The translations under genes were made by a program, and so were the position numbers. From contig DJWE01000092.1 of the NCBI GenBank assembly GCA_002441465.1, forward strand, positions 1 to 62,178: a stretch of DNA of 62,178 nt, written 5' to 3'. The DNA comes from Propionibacteriaceae bacterium UBA6238. Its GTDB lineage: Bacteria > Actinomycetota > Actinomycetes > Propionibacteriales > Propionibacteriaceae. Shown piece by piece: positions 42,807-51,225 of this stretch (positions are counted from its first letter, which is position 1; the number at the start of each line of letters is the position of its first letter). Under the pieces are notes generated by a model that did no database searches, was not told where the DNA came from, and worked only from the letters and a program-made list of their open reading frames with translations.

Positions 42807-44102
42807 ATGACGAGTGACCCTGACCGGCGCCGCCCCGAGCGGCTGGTTCCGGTCTGGGAGACGCTGCCCGTGCCAGACCAATCCGATCCGGGCACCCTCG
42901 GCGAGGGTGGTCCGGGGTCATCGCCCACTGAGCCGGTCGGCCCGAACTGGGAGCCGTACCCCCCGCCGCCGTCAGCACCCCGGGGGGCAGTGGTCGAGCC
43001 ACCGATGGCCGGTGCGCCACAGCACCGGCAGCGGTCCATGGCGACCTGGGTGATGGTTCCTCTGGCGCTGGCGGTGCTGCTTGCCGGCGCTGTTCTCGCG
43101 CGGAGCTCATTGCTGCACTCCCCCGTCGCCGATGTCGCCTCCGGCTCAGGCATCGCTGCGCCGGACCCGGTATCCGCCCCCGATCCAGAGCAGGGCCAGC
43201 CCAGTGGAACGCCGCTGCCTGGCGTCGTCGCGGTATACGGCCAGATCTTCTCGACCACGGGGCTGGTCATGGATACCAAGGGGACGGTTGTGGTGCCTTA
43301 CCATCCGCTCACCAACGCCACTTCCGGCCAGATCACCGTGGCGCCGCCCGGCGGGCCCACCATGGACGCGACGATGGCCGGCTTCGATGCCACCCGGGAT
43401 GTCGCGGTGCTCAAGGTCCCCGGCCTGCGCGGGGCAAGGGCCCCCAGCCTTGCCGCAGACCCGGTGGTCGCCGGCGATCAGGTGGACGTGTCGGGTTACG
43501 CGATAGGCCGGTTCGGCGCCGGGGTCGACTACGCCAGCACCGCGTCCACGGAGGTTCTCGACACGCGAGCGCGAGCCGAGGTCGAACTGGCGTGGACCGA
43601 GTTCTTCGTCGATGTGCCGGGGCTGATCAAGGTTCGACTCGAAGCCACCGAAGATGGCGGCGTCGGGCAGGGGATCTTCGCGTCCGGCGATCTCGCGGGG
43701 CTGGTGATCGACCAACACGGCTCCTCGGCGTACGCCGTGCCGATCAGCGACGTCGTGGAGATCGTCTCGGCCGTGCGCTCCGGGACCGACAGCGGCCCTA
43801 TCCGTGTGGGCCCGCCAGGCTCGCTGGGCCTCACGGTCGCCGCCGACAGCGCGGAGGGCTTGCCCTCCGTGGCCACTGTGCAACCCTTCGGTCCCGCCGC
43901 CACGGTCGGCATCAAGGAGGGAGACCTCCTCGTCGCGATCGGGGCACTATCGCTCGACCGGCCCCGGGAAATCGGTATCTCCCCAGGCGCCGCACAACGA
44001 ATGCTCAAGCCGGGCTCGCCTGTTCAGGTCACCTGGATATCCGGTGCCTCCGGGAAGCAGAAGACCGCGACCGTCATCCCCACCACAGCCTCCGGCTATT
44101 GA
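42807..44102 (+). CDS. Membrane-anchored HtrA-like protein with degenerate protease and PDZ domain
   Basis: This 431-residue protein has a Pro-rich cytosolic N-terminus (1-78), one membrane helix (79-98), a trypsin-like beta-barrel (about 140-325) and a C-terminal PDZ domain (about 340-425, FGPAATVGIKEGDLLVAIG). In active HtrA proteases His, Asp and a GNSGGPL serine form the triad. Here PYHPL (H166) and TRDVAVLKV (D198) remain, but the serine region reads DGGVGQGIFASGDLAGLV, with no GNSGG. It is probably a non-catalytic, substrate- or peptide-binding protein. It is divergent from the large Ig-repeat protein, with which it may work at the cell surface. The ATG at 42807 precedes the conserved acidic/proline tail. 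Confidence 0.78.
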   Translation: MTSDPDRRRPERLVPVWETLPVPDQSDPGTLGEGGPGSSPTEPVGPNWEPYPPPPSAPRGAVVEPPMAGAPQHRQRSMATWVMVPLALAVLLAGAVLARSSLLHSPVADVASGSGIAAPDPVSAPDPEQGQPSGTPLPGVVAVYGQIFSTTGLVMDTKGTVVVPYHPLTNATSGQITVAPPGGPTMDATMAGFDATRDVAVLKVPGLRGARAPSLAADPVVAGDQVDVSGYAIGRFGAGVDYASTASTEVLDTRARAEVELAWTEFFVDVPGLIKVRLEATEDGGVGQGIFASGDLAGLVIDQHGSSAYAVPISDVVEIVSAVRSGTDSGPIRVGPPGSLGLTVAADSAEGLPSVATVQPFGPAATVGIKEGDLLVAIGALSLDRPREIGISPGAAQRMLKPGSPVQVTWISGASGKQKTATVIPTTASGY

Positions 44103-44103
44103 C

Positions 44104-44373
44104 ACCCTTCCATCCCGGGCCGAGGGCGGCTACGGGCTCCCGAGGACGTCCTGAGCCGCACCTTTGAGGCACTGGCTCGACGGAACCCGCCGCCGAGCAT
44201 CCTCACCTCCCCCGCGCCGGCGGTCCAGATCTTCGGCGCCCGATTCCTGCCACGACGAGCGACCACTGCGATCTCCAGCAAGCCGACCAAGAGCAAGGTC
44301 CGGATAGGCGACACCGCCGACTCGAACGCCGATCACGACCGCAGAGAGCGCGGGATCAGTGGAGATGTGCGCC
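44104..44373 (+). other. Open stretch after the HtrA-like gene, no confirmed gene
   Basis: After the TGA of the HtrA-like gene the same frame stays open for about 95 codons to a stop at 44389-44391, with mostly G/C third positions (for example EDVLSRTFEALARRNPPPS). There is no start codon or ribosome site and I recognise no family. It could be a remnant of a neighbouring gene or chance. Confidence 0.25.
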
Positions 44374-45051
44374 TCAGCGGACGATCTTGAAGTTGAACGT
44401 CGGTGTGCCGAGCGCTCCCATCAGACGCAGCCACACCGGCAGGAGCATCTCCGTCCCGCGGGCGCTGGTGATGTCACCCAGGTCGATCACGTCGGTGTGG
44501 CCGAACTCGGCGAGGATCGCCGTCACTGTCGCCTTGGCGTCCTCGTCGTTACCGGAGACGAAGACGCTGGTCGCCTCCGGAAGCCCGTCGGGGTGGACCA
44601 TCAGGTTGGCGTTGAGCGTGTTCAGGGTCTTCACCACACGCGAGAGCGGGAAGGTCCGCTGGATCTGCTCGCCGAGCGAGTCGGTGTCCTTGACGAAGAG
44701 CGTCGGCGGCATTCCGTGGGAGAAGTCGAGCGGGTTGGCGATGTCGACGACCACCTTCCCGGCCAGATGTTCGGCACCCGCCAGGGTCAGCACGTCGAGA
44801 GAGGCGCTCCCGTTGGTGGCGTTGACGATGAGCTCGGAGTCAGCCGCAGCATCGGAAAACGTTGCGAGCCGGATGGCAGGGTGTTCCGCAGCCCACGCCG
44901 GGTAGGACGGATTGCCCATGCCGTCACTGTCGGTGCGGGCGAGCGTGGCGTCCGGGTCGCGGGTACCGATGGTCACGGTGTGTCCGAGTTGGCCGAGACG
45001 ACCAGCGATCGCGCGGCCGACCATGCCGGTGCCGAGGACGGCAATGTTCAT
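44374..45051 (-). CDS. NADP-dependent reductase of the F420-dependent oxidoreductase family
   Basis: This 225-residue protein has the Rossmann start MNIAVLGTGMVGRAIAGRL and the TIGTRDP nucleotide-specificity loop, then VVVDIANPLDFSHG and KTLNTLNANLMV, which are typical of the NADP oxidoreductase/F420-dependent family. Its exact substrate is unknown. The ATG at 45051 has AAGGAGAT upstream. It is divergent from a TetR regulator, with two palindromic operators in the 88-base gap, a very common pairing in which the TetR protein represses the reductase. Confidence 0.85.
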   Translation of the reverse strand: MNIAVLGTGMVGRAIAGRLGQLGHTVTIGTRDPDATLARTDSDGMGNPSYPAWAAEHPAIRLATFSDAAADSELIVNATNGSASLDVLTLAGAEHLAGKVVVDIANPLDFSHGMPPTLFVKDTDSLGEQIQRTFPLSRVVKTLNTLNANLMVHPDGLPEATSVFVSGNDEDAKATVTAILAEFGHTDVIDLGDITSARGTEMLLPVWLRLMGALGTPTFNFKIVR

Positions 45052-45075
45052 GGTGAATTCATCTCCTTCGTCAGC

Positions 45076-45120
45076 AGACAGACCTGTCTTGTTCGGACAC
45101 TAACAGACAGGTCTGTCTGT
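45076..45120. promoter_or_regulatory. Two TetR-type operators
   Basis: AGACAG-AC-CTGTCT (45076-45089) and ACAGACAG-GT-CTGTCTGT (45103-45120) are perfect inverted repeats with the same core AGACAG-N2-CTGTCT, 29 bases apart centre to centre. They fill the gap between the divergent reductase and TetR genes. Confidence 0.75.
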
Positions 45121-45139
45121 AGCAAGCTAGGATGGTGCC

Positions 45140-45745
45140 ATGACCGAAGCTCCTGCGTCCCCGACACCACACCACCGACCGATCCGTCCGGCCCGGGAGC
45201 GGATCCTCGCGACGGCGTTCCGTCTGTTCTACGCGCAGGGAATTCGGGCTGTCGGGGTCGATCGCATCATCGCGGAGTCGGGGGTGGCAAAGGCGACCTT
45301 CTACCACCACTTTCCAGCGAAGGACGACTTGGTCATCGCCTACCTGGACGAAGTCGACGAGACCTGGACCGGGCAGCTTCTGGCCGCGGCCGAGGCTGCC
45401 GGTCCGCGCCCCGGCGACCAACTCGTCGGGATGTTCGACGCGCTCGCCAACGCATGCCGACGGGAGGGATACCGGGGCTGCGGTTTCATCAATGCGGCCG
45501 CGGAAAACACGCCGGGCACCCCCGTGCACGATCGGATCCTCGCCCACAAGGACGCCGTCCGTGCCTGGGTCCGCTCGCTGGCCGAGACCGCTGGCGCCCG
45601 TGAGCCCGGCAGCCTCGCCCGGATGCTCACCCTGCTGCTCGACGGCGGTCTGGCCAGTGGCTCTGTCGACGCACGTCCCGATGCGCCCCTCGCCGCGAAA
45701 GCTGCGGCCCGGTCTCTCGTCGACGCTGCCCTGACTCCAGCCTGA
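45140..45745 (+). CDS. TetR-family transcriptional regulator
   Basis: This 201-residue protein has the N-terminal HTH RILATAFRLFYAQGIRAVGV and VAKATFYHHFPAKDDLV. The C-terminal ligand domain contains YRGCGFINAAAE, usual for the YxGC-FINA subgroup linked to oxidoreductases. It should repress itself and the divergent NADP-dependent reductase through the AGACAG-N2-CTGTCT sites. Confidence 0.9.
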   Translation: MTEAPASPTPHHRPIRPARERILATAFRLFYAQGIRAVGVDRIIAESGVAKATFYHHFPAKDDLVIAYLDEVDETWTGQLLAAAEAAGPRPGDQLVGMFDALANACRREGYRGCGFINAAAENTPGTPVHDRILAHKDAVRAWVRSLAETAGAREPGSLARMLTLLLDGGLASGSVDARPDAPLAAKAAARSLVDAALTPA

Positions 45746-45761
45746 CCCACCGTGGAGTCTC

Positions 45762-46060
45762 CTGATCGACAACGCCGGGCGTGGGATGCCCAGCGCCGTC
45801 GAAGACGTCGACCTCGCCGAATACCGTGACCTCATCGAACTCAACCTCACCGCCCGTTGCGCCTCATCCAGGTGGCCGTACCCCTGATGCACACCCCCGG
45901 GGGCGGACCCATCGTCAACATCAGCTCTCAGGCGTCCACGAAACACATCCCGCACATCGCCGGCTACGCCTCGGCCACGTCCGCACTGGACGCACCGTCC
46001 CGCACCGCCCGCGCCGACCTCGACCAGTGCGGGGCCACCAAAGACCCGGTTGCCGCTGCC
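45762..46060 (+). pseudogene. Short-chain dehydrogenase remnant
   Basis: The first frame reads LIDNAGRGMPSAVEDVD then YRDLIELNLT, which is the NAG motif region of SDR enzymes. Near 45855 the homology jumps to another frame: LRLIQVAVPLMH, PIVNISSQAS and IAGYASATSAL, which are the catalytic Ser and YxxxK-equivalent region, except that the YSATK lysine position reads YASATSA. The Rossmann N-terminus and the C-terminus are absent. So one frameshift plus deletions at both ends leave a dead fragment of about 95 codons. Confidence 0.7.
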
Positions 46061-46099
46061 GGACGACCGGAACCGGTCGGGCGACCATAGACTTCTCCG

Positions 46100-47014
46100 A
46101 TGGACGCGCTGTGGTCGGACGACCTCACCCGTGAGTGGTGCCGGAGCAATCTGGGCGCAGATCCAGTCGAGACCTTCTTCGCCGCCGACTCGATGTCGTC
46201 CGTACGCGGCGTGGCGTTGAGCGACGGCCGACGGGTCGCCTTGAAACGGCGCCGCGCGTCCGATCGGGTGCTCGCGTGCGCGCAGGCCCAGGCGATCGCC
46301 TGGCAGGCCGGGATCGACTGTCCGGCGCTGCTCGCCGGCCCGTCGCTGCTGGAGGACGGATTCTGGCTGAGCGCCGAGTTGTGGCGCCCGGACGGCGTGC
46401 CGGAGCCGCCCGGGGACGCCGCCGCAGGCTACGTCTCCCTCCTGCGAGCACTGATCAGCGCCCTCGGAGACTGCAATCCTGACAAGTTCGACCCGCCTCC
46501 TCCATGGGCGCACTACGACCACACGAGCACCGGCCGCGTGTGGCCCGAGGCCACGGATTCCCGATGGGATCCCGAGTCGCCGATCGTGCCCGGCGACCTG
46601 CGCCGGCTGGCAGGGGCGGCCCGCGAACGGCTTGCCGCCGAGCAACTGCCGCTCGTGGTGGGCCACACCGACCTGAACGGCCTGAACGTGCGGTGGGCCG
46701 AGAGGCCGGTCGTGCACGACTGGGACTCCCTTGCTGGCCGGCCCGAGTGCGTCCTGGCGGGCATCCTTGCCGTCAACCATGTGGAGCTCCCCGGCGCCGG
46801 CGCCATCACCGACGTTGCCGGAACCCGACGAGCGCTCGAGCTGTACCAGCAGGCGCGGGCCTTCACGTCGACCGAGATCGAGCTCGCCTGGGCCGCCGGG
46901 ATCTGGGTCGGAGCCTACAACGCGGCGTTCGAGCACCTTCACGGTGCCGGGGCCGCCGTGAGCCGGCAGCTTCAGGCGGACGGCGCCGACCGCCTCAGAC
47001 TGGCCGGATGCTGA
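46100..47014 (+). CDS. Phosphotransferase (APH/kinase-fold) family protein
   Basis: This 304-residue protein has a kinase-like fold with the catalytic loop VVGHTDLNGLNVRW (HxDLxxxN) near residue 190 and the metal-binding VHDWDSLAGRP following it. The N-lobe is shown by VALKRRRASDRV. The family includes aminoglycoside, homoserine and small-molecule kinases; nothing here fixes the substrate. It stands alone between decayed genes. Confidence 0.75.
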   Translation: MDALWSDDLTREWCRSNLGADPVETFFAADSMSSVRGVALSDGRRVALKRRRASDRVLACAQAQAIAWQAGIDCPALLAGPSLLEDGFWLSAELWRPDGVPEPPGDAAAGYVSLLRALISALGDCNPDKFDPPPPWAHYDHTSTGRVWPEATDSRWDPESPIVPGDLRRLAGAARERLAAEQLPLVVGHTDLNGLNVRWAERPVVHDWDSLAGRPECVLAGILAVNHVELPGAGAITDVAGTRRALELYQQARAFTSTEIELAWAAGIWVGAYNAAFEHLHGAGAAVSRQLQADGADRLRLAGC

Positions 47015-47200
47015 GCCGGCCGGTCCCTCGGCGAATGGCCGAGTGGCAGACGTCACGCGAGAGATCGCAATGGCTCTTGCGAAACCATTGGTTGTCGACC
47101 GGGCGGTTTTCCGAGACAGCGGCCAAGACACAGCGGCGCCATCCCTGGACTCACGCCGTCCGCGGTTAGCCGTTTCGCCCATTCTGCAGACACACGCGAC

Positions 47201-47563
47201 CTACACACTCAGAGCACGGACCCCCTTCGGTACCGCAACAGCGTGCCCGCTGACCTGCGGCGGTCCGGCTTGGTCACATTGCGGGAGGATCCGGAAGAGC
47301 TCGGCGTGCTCGGTTCCCTCGCGGATGAGGTAGGGCGGGACCACTGTTCCGTCGCAATCTGCGTCAGCGTTGAAGTTGACCTGTTCCCCGCTGAGAACGT
47401 CGAGCGTCGCCAACTGCTGGTTCACCTGGACGACGGCGTATCCACCGCCGACTGCGCACACATCGGCGCCCTGCACACTCCACAGCTTCTTTCCGGGCAG
47501 GGAGTAAGCGACAACCGAATCGGTGATTTGCACACGTTCTCGGATACGACGACCGTCTTGGTC
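47201..47563 (-). pseudogene. C-terminal fragment of a PQQ-like beta-propeller protein
   Basis: About 120 codons read ITDSVVAYSLPGKKLWSVQG, then AVGGGYAVVQVNQQLATLD and VSGHAVAVPKGVRALSV before a TGA. This blade-like pattern (VVAYSLPGKKLW) belongs to PQQ-type or BamB-like propellers. There is no proper start; the frame begins at the broken end of the galE fragment, so it is a 5'-deleted remnant. Confidence 0.6.
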
Positions 47564-47570
47564 TAGGGAT

Positions 47571-47642
47571 CCTCTGTTCCCCGAACACCCGCACCACGTG
47601 GGACCCGATGTAGCCGGCCCCTCCGGTCACCAGCCAGGTCAT
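47571..47642 (-). pseudogene. galE: UDP-glucose 4-epimerase, first 24 codons only
   Basis: The frame MTWLVTGGAGYIGSHVVRVFGE is the NAD-binding N-terminus of GalE. After about 24 codons the match ends and a propeller fragment in another frame begins. Its ATG overlaps the galK stop as ATGA, the normal coupling in a gal operon, so this was once an intact galK-galE pair. Confidence 0.8.
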
Positions 47643-48190
47643 ACCGTCGCCACTTCCCGGACGACCGACGCCCCGTCGGTCGCCCGGACCGGCAACACCA
47701 TCGGCTCGGCGAACCCGGCGTCACGGAAGGCGGCCTGAACGGACTCGCCCACCGCGTCGCGGTCCTCGGCGTGCACCAGGGCGATCGCCGAGCCGCCGAA
47801 CCCGCCTCCGGTCATCCGCACCCCGATCGCCCCCGCACTCATCGCGGCCTCGACCGCCGCGTCGAGTTCCGGCGTCGAGATCTGGAAGTCATCGCGCATC
47901 GAGGCGTGCGAGGCCAACAACAGCTGTCCGATCGAGGTGGGCCCGGCGGTTCGGAGCAGGTGCGCGACGTCAAGAACCCGCTGGTTCTCGCTCACCACGT
48001 GCCGCACCCTGCGGAGCGTCGTGGGATCCAGCACGCTGGCGGCCACGTCGAGGTCGGCCGGTCCCAGGTCCCGCAGCGCACCGACCTTCAATGTGACCGC
48101 GGCCCGCTCGCAGGCCGCCCGCCGGTCGCCGTAACCGCCATCGGCATGGGCGTGCCCGCGGCCAGCCGCGAGACGAGCTGCGCGCGACGT
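47639..48190 (-). pseudogene. galK: Galactokinase, C-terminal half only
   Basis: About 180 codons match the C-terminal part of galactokinase: HADGGYGDRRAACERAA, VVSENQRVLD, LASHASMRDDFQIS and the IGVRMTGGGFGGSAIAL motif that binds phosphate. The N-terminal half with the galactose-binding signature is missing; upstream the sequence runs straight into the end of the DUF4380 gene. The fragment cannot be an active kinase. Confidence 0.8.
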
Positions 48191-48192
48191 GC

Positions 48193-49122
48193 TCAGCGAG
48201 AAGGAGGGGTGAGCGTCCACTCCAGATGGAGCTGCGAGGAGGCTCCGGGCTGGAGATCCTGGATGGGCCCCAACACCTCCAGTTCCACCAGCCGCGCCTG
48301 GGGATGCAGATCTCCGAACTCGGCGAGAGGCTCGGGGATCGGGTACTGAATCCACAGTTCCGCGCGGCTCCCTCCGTCCGGGTACTCCGCCTCCGGTTGG
48401 GGTTCGAACCCGATCCGGACGGAGGCGCCGTCCGGCCTGACCAGACCGACCATGCCTGTCGCGTTCGCGAAGCCCAGCTTGCCGACCACGTCCTCGACCG
48501 GGATCATCCGCCTGCCTGCCCGCACCTCCCCCAGCGGAACCTGCCCAACGATCTCGAGCATCACTGTCGGGTCTGCGGCGTCGGCCACGGCCACCATCAG
48601 CTCGCCCCCTTCCCGGCAGGTCTCCGTGCTGACCTGGCAGACCTCCCAGATCGACCAGCGGACGGGCCTCTCGCCGATGTTGCAGAACGTGTTGGTCTGA
48701 CGGAAGACCGACCCGGTTCGAGGGATGACGAAGGCGCGGGTCACCTGGAGGCCCGAGCGTTCGTCCACCGGGCTGGTCATGGTGAGGGTAGTGCCGGTCT
48801 CCTCCTCAACCAGGCTCGCCGACCAGTCGCCGGAGTCGAGGATCGGATCGGGCGGGCCCGGCCACTCCCCCGGTCCCGACCAACCCTGAGGAGCCGGCCA
48901 GGTCTTGGAGCCGCCGACGTTCGCCCACGACCCCATCGTGCCGTCCAGTGGCCGCCAGGTGGTCTTCGGCCAAGTCAGCCGACCATCGGGGTCGAAGTAG
49001 TCGGGGCTGCGCCACAGCAGTTCCGCACCGGCCTCCTCGATCGAGATGAGCCGCCCCCCGCACTCCGGCCAGAACCGGAGCCGGAAGCTCTCGCTCTCGA
49101 CGGTGACGAAGCCTGGGCTCAC
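48193..49122 (-). CDS. DUF4380-like, aldose-epimerase-fold protein
   Basis: This 309-residue beta-rich protein begins VESESFRLRFWPECGGRLIS, the type of start seen in the galactose-mutarotase-like superfamily and in DUF4380. No catalytic residues can be assigned with confidence. The start is a GTG that overlaps the alcohol dehydrogenase stop as GTGA. As last gene of the CUT2 operon it may be a sugar epimerase or carbohydrate-binding accessory. Confidence 0.7.
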   Translation of the reverse strand: MSPGFVTVESESFRLRFWPECGGRLISIEEAGAELLWRSPDYFDPDGRLTWPKTTWRPLDGTMGSWANVGGSKTWPAPQGWSGPGEWPGPPDPILDSGDWSASLVEEETGTTLTMTSPVDERSGLQVTRAFVIPRTGSVFRQTNTFCNIGERPVRWSIWEVCQVSTETCREGGELMVAVADAADPTVMLEIVGQVPLGEVRAGRRMIPVEDVVGKLGFANATGMVGLVRPDGASVRIGFEPQPEAEYPDGGSRAELWIQYPIPEPLAEFGDLHPQARLVELEVLGPIQDLQPGASSQLHLEWTLTPPSR

Positions 49123-50192
49123 GGCTGCTCTTCGGGCACCAGCACGACCTTGCCCGCCGCGCCGGCGGCAGCAAGGGTGTATGCCTGGTGAGCATCGCTG
49201 AGGCTCATCCGGTGGCTGACCACGCGATCGGGGTGGACAGCCTCGGCCTGCAGCTTCCCGGTGAGATCCTCCATGCCCTGCAGCGAGGTCACCCACGACG
49301 CGAACACGGTGAGTTGCTTGTGCAGCATGACGTCGGAGACCTCGGTCTCGAGCCGGCCACCCTCACCGAGAAGCGACACGCGTCCCCACTCCGCCGCGGC
49401 CTCCAGAGCGGTCGATCGGCCCGGCGCGCTGCCGGAGCAGTCGACGGCCACGGCGCAGCCGACGCCGCCGGTGAGGTCGAGCACGGCATCGGCGGACGCG
49501 TCGTCGGCGACGACGATGTCGTCCACCAGTCCGGTCTGTTCCACGAACGCGATCCGCTCCGCGCCGCGCTCCACGCCAATCACACGGCGCGCTCCGAGCA
49601 GCCTGCCGATCGTGGCGGCAGCCATGCCAACCGGTCCGAGACCGACGACCAGGAGATCCTCTCCTCCCTTGATCCCGGTTCGTTTGAGGCCTTCGTAGGC
49701 CGTGCCGAAGCCGCACGCGATCAGCGCGCCGTCCTCGTAGGTCAGCGGTTCGGGCAAGGGGATACAGGTCGACTCCTCGACCAGGACGTAGTCGGCGTGT
49801 CCGCCGTCGCGCTGCCAGCCGTAGGCCTCCCGGTAGCGGCCGTCGCTACAGCTGATGAAGTTGCCCGAGCGACAGTTGGGGCAGCGCCCACAGCCGACGA
49901 TGTGGTAGATGAGCACCCGGTCGCCCTCGTCGAACCGGACGCAACCGGGCCCTTTGCTGACCACGCGGCCGGAGGGCTCGTGTCCGGCGATCACGCCCTT
50001 GTACGCGGGCTTCCCGTCCAAGCCCTTGTGGGTCTTGTACTCGTGGAAGATATAGCCGATGTCGCTGCCGCAGATCCCCGACGCGCCCATCTTGATGACC
50101 AGTTGGCCGTGGCCGGGGGTCGGCACGGGGTATTCGCGCACCTCCGCGGTCGAGTTGCCCGGGAGGAAGACCCCCCGCATCGTTTCGGTCAT
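49119..50192 (-). CDS. Zinc-dependent medium-chain alcohol/polyol dehydrogenase
   Basis: This 357-residue protein has the catalytic zinc ligands in SGICGSD and GHEPSG, the structural zinc cluster CGRCPNCRSGNFISC, and the nucleotide-binding VVGLGPVGMAAATIG. Family members oxidise alcohols, polyols or sugars with NAD(P). In this operon it probably acts on the imported sugar or a glycoside, which would fit oxidation before further breakdown. It lies 15 bases after the permease and overlaps the DUF4380 gene. Confidence 0.9.
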   Translation of the reverse strand: MTETMRGVFLPGNSTAEVREYPVPTPGHGQLVIKMGASGICGSDIGYIFHEYKTHKGLDGKPAYKGVIAGHEPSGRVVSKGPGCVRFDEGDRVLIYHIVGCGRCPNCRSGNFISCSDGRYREAYGWQRDGGHADYVLVEESTCIPLPEPLTYEDGALIACGFGTAYEGLKRTGIKGGEDLLVVGLGPVGMAAATIGRLLGARRVIGVERGAERIAFVEQTGLVDDIVVADDASADAVLDLTGGVGCAVAVDCSGSAPGRSTALEAAAEWGRVSLLGEGGRLETEVSDVMLHKQLTVFASWVTSLQGMEDLTGKLQAEAVHPDRVVSHRMSLSDAHQAYTLAAAGAAGKVVLVPEEQP

Positions 50193-50207
50193 GTTCGTGT
50201 TCCTCTT

Positions 50208-51224
50208 TCAGTCGGTGGTGGAGATGCCGCGCCGCCGCGACAGCAGGACGTTGAGCAGGACGGCGATCACGATGATCGCGCCGCTCACCACCTGCTGGAG
50301 GAACGAGTTGACGCCGAGCAGGACCAGGCCGTTCCCCAGCAGGGTGATGAAGATGACGCCGAGGAAGGTTCCCAGCAGGCTCCCCCGGCCACCGGTCATC
50401 GCGGTGCCGCCGACCACGACGGCGGCGATCACGCTGAACTCCAGGCCGCCCGCCGCACCGCCGTTACCGGACCCGAGCCGGGCCGTGAGCAGCACGCCGC
50501 TGAGCGCGGACAGGATGCCGGTGGTCACGAAGATCAGGACCCGGACGCGATCCACGTTGATGCTGGCCAGTCGCGCCGCACGGGAGTTGCCCCCCACGGC
50601 GTAGACCGAGCGACCGTACTTCGTGCGGATGGCGATGAACCCGAACAGGACGAAGGCGATCAGCATCACCCACGCTGGGGTCGGCATGCCGGCGATCTGG
50701 CTCGACATGAGGTCGATCAGCGGGTCGTCGATGGGCACGGGCACGGGAAGGGCGTCCGTCGTGAACAGCGCGAGGCCGCCGAGGATGTTCCACAGGCCGA
50801 GCGTGCCGATGAAGCTGGGCACGCCAACCTTCGCCCGGAGCACACCGACCAGCCCACCCCAGGCCGCTCCGCACGCCAGGGTGACCAGAATGGCCAGCAC
50901 GGTGGGCAGGTGCAGCTGGGTCATCGCCTTGGCGAAGATGACGGTCGAGAAGGCCACCGCAGGCCCGATCGAAACGTCGATCTCGCCGGCGACGATCACG
51001 AGGGTCATGCCAGTCGCCGCGACCCCGATCATCGCCGCGTCCCTGAGCAGGCCCATCTGGTTCGCGGCCGAGGTGAACCCCGTCGCCGTCGATCCGAGCA
51101 CCACGTAGAGCAGAATGATCGCTCCGATCAGCCCGATGACGTTCAGGCCGGTGCCGCTGCTCACCGTTCGCGACCAGCGCTGGCGCAACCACGAGCCCAG
51201 CTGTGGGGCGGCCGTGTCCGACAT
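50208..51224 (-). CDS. CUT2 sugar ABC transporter permease (RbsC-like)
   Basis: This 338-residue protein has eight to ten hydrophobic helices and the RbsC-type motifs GEIDVSIG and VVVGGTAMTGGRGSLLGTFLG. It is the membrane channel for a monosaccharide. The ATG at 51224 is one base after the ATPase stop, with GAGGAG upstream. Confidence 0.93.
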   Translation of the reverse strand: MSDTAAPQLGSWLRQRWSRTVSSGTGLNVIGLIGAIILLYVVLGSTATGFTSAANQMGLLRDAAMIGVAATGMTLVIVAGEIDVSIGPAVAFSTVIFAKAMTQLHLPTVLAILVTLACGAAWGGLVGVLRAKVGVPSFIGTLGLWNILGGLALFTTDALPVPVPIDDPLIDLMSSQIAGMPTPAWVMLIAFVLFGFIAIRTKYGRSVYAVGGNSRAARLASINVDRVRVLIFVTTGILSALSGVLLTARLGSGNGGAAGGLEFSVIAAVVVGGTAMTGGRGSLLGTFLGVIFITLLGNGLVLLGVNSFLQQVVSGAIIVIAVLLNVLLSRRRGISTTD

Positions 51225-51225
51225 G

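Noticed and set aside
38296..43110. Extended start for the Ig-repeat protein, 198 residues longer
   Set aside because: The extension runs over the divergent gene and the Sec signal peptide begins at the ATG at 42516.
45071..47182. 703-codon minus-strand frame opposite the TetR and phosphotransferase genes
   Set aside because: Its translation is a shadow with no domain; both strands cannot be coding here and the plus-strand genes have catalytic motifs.
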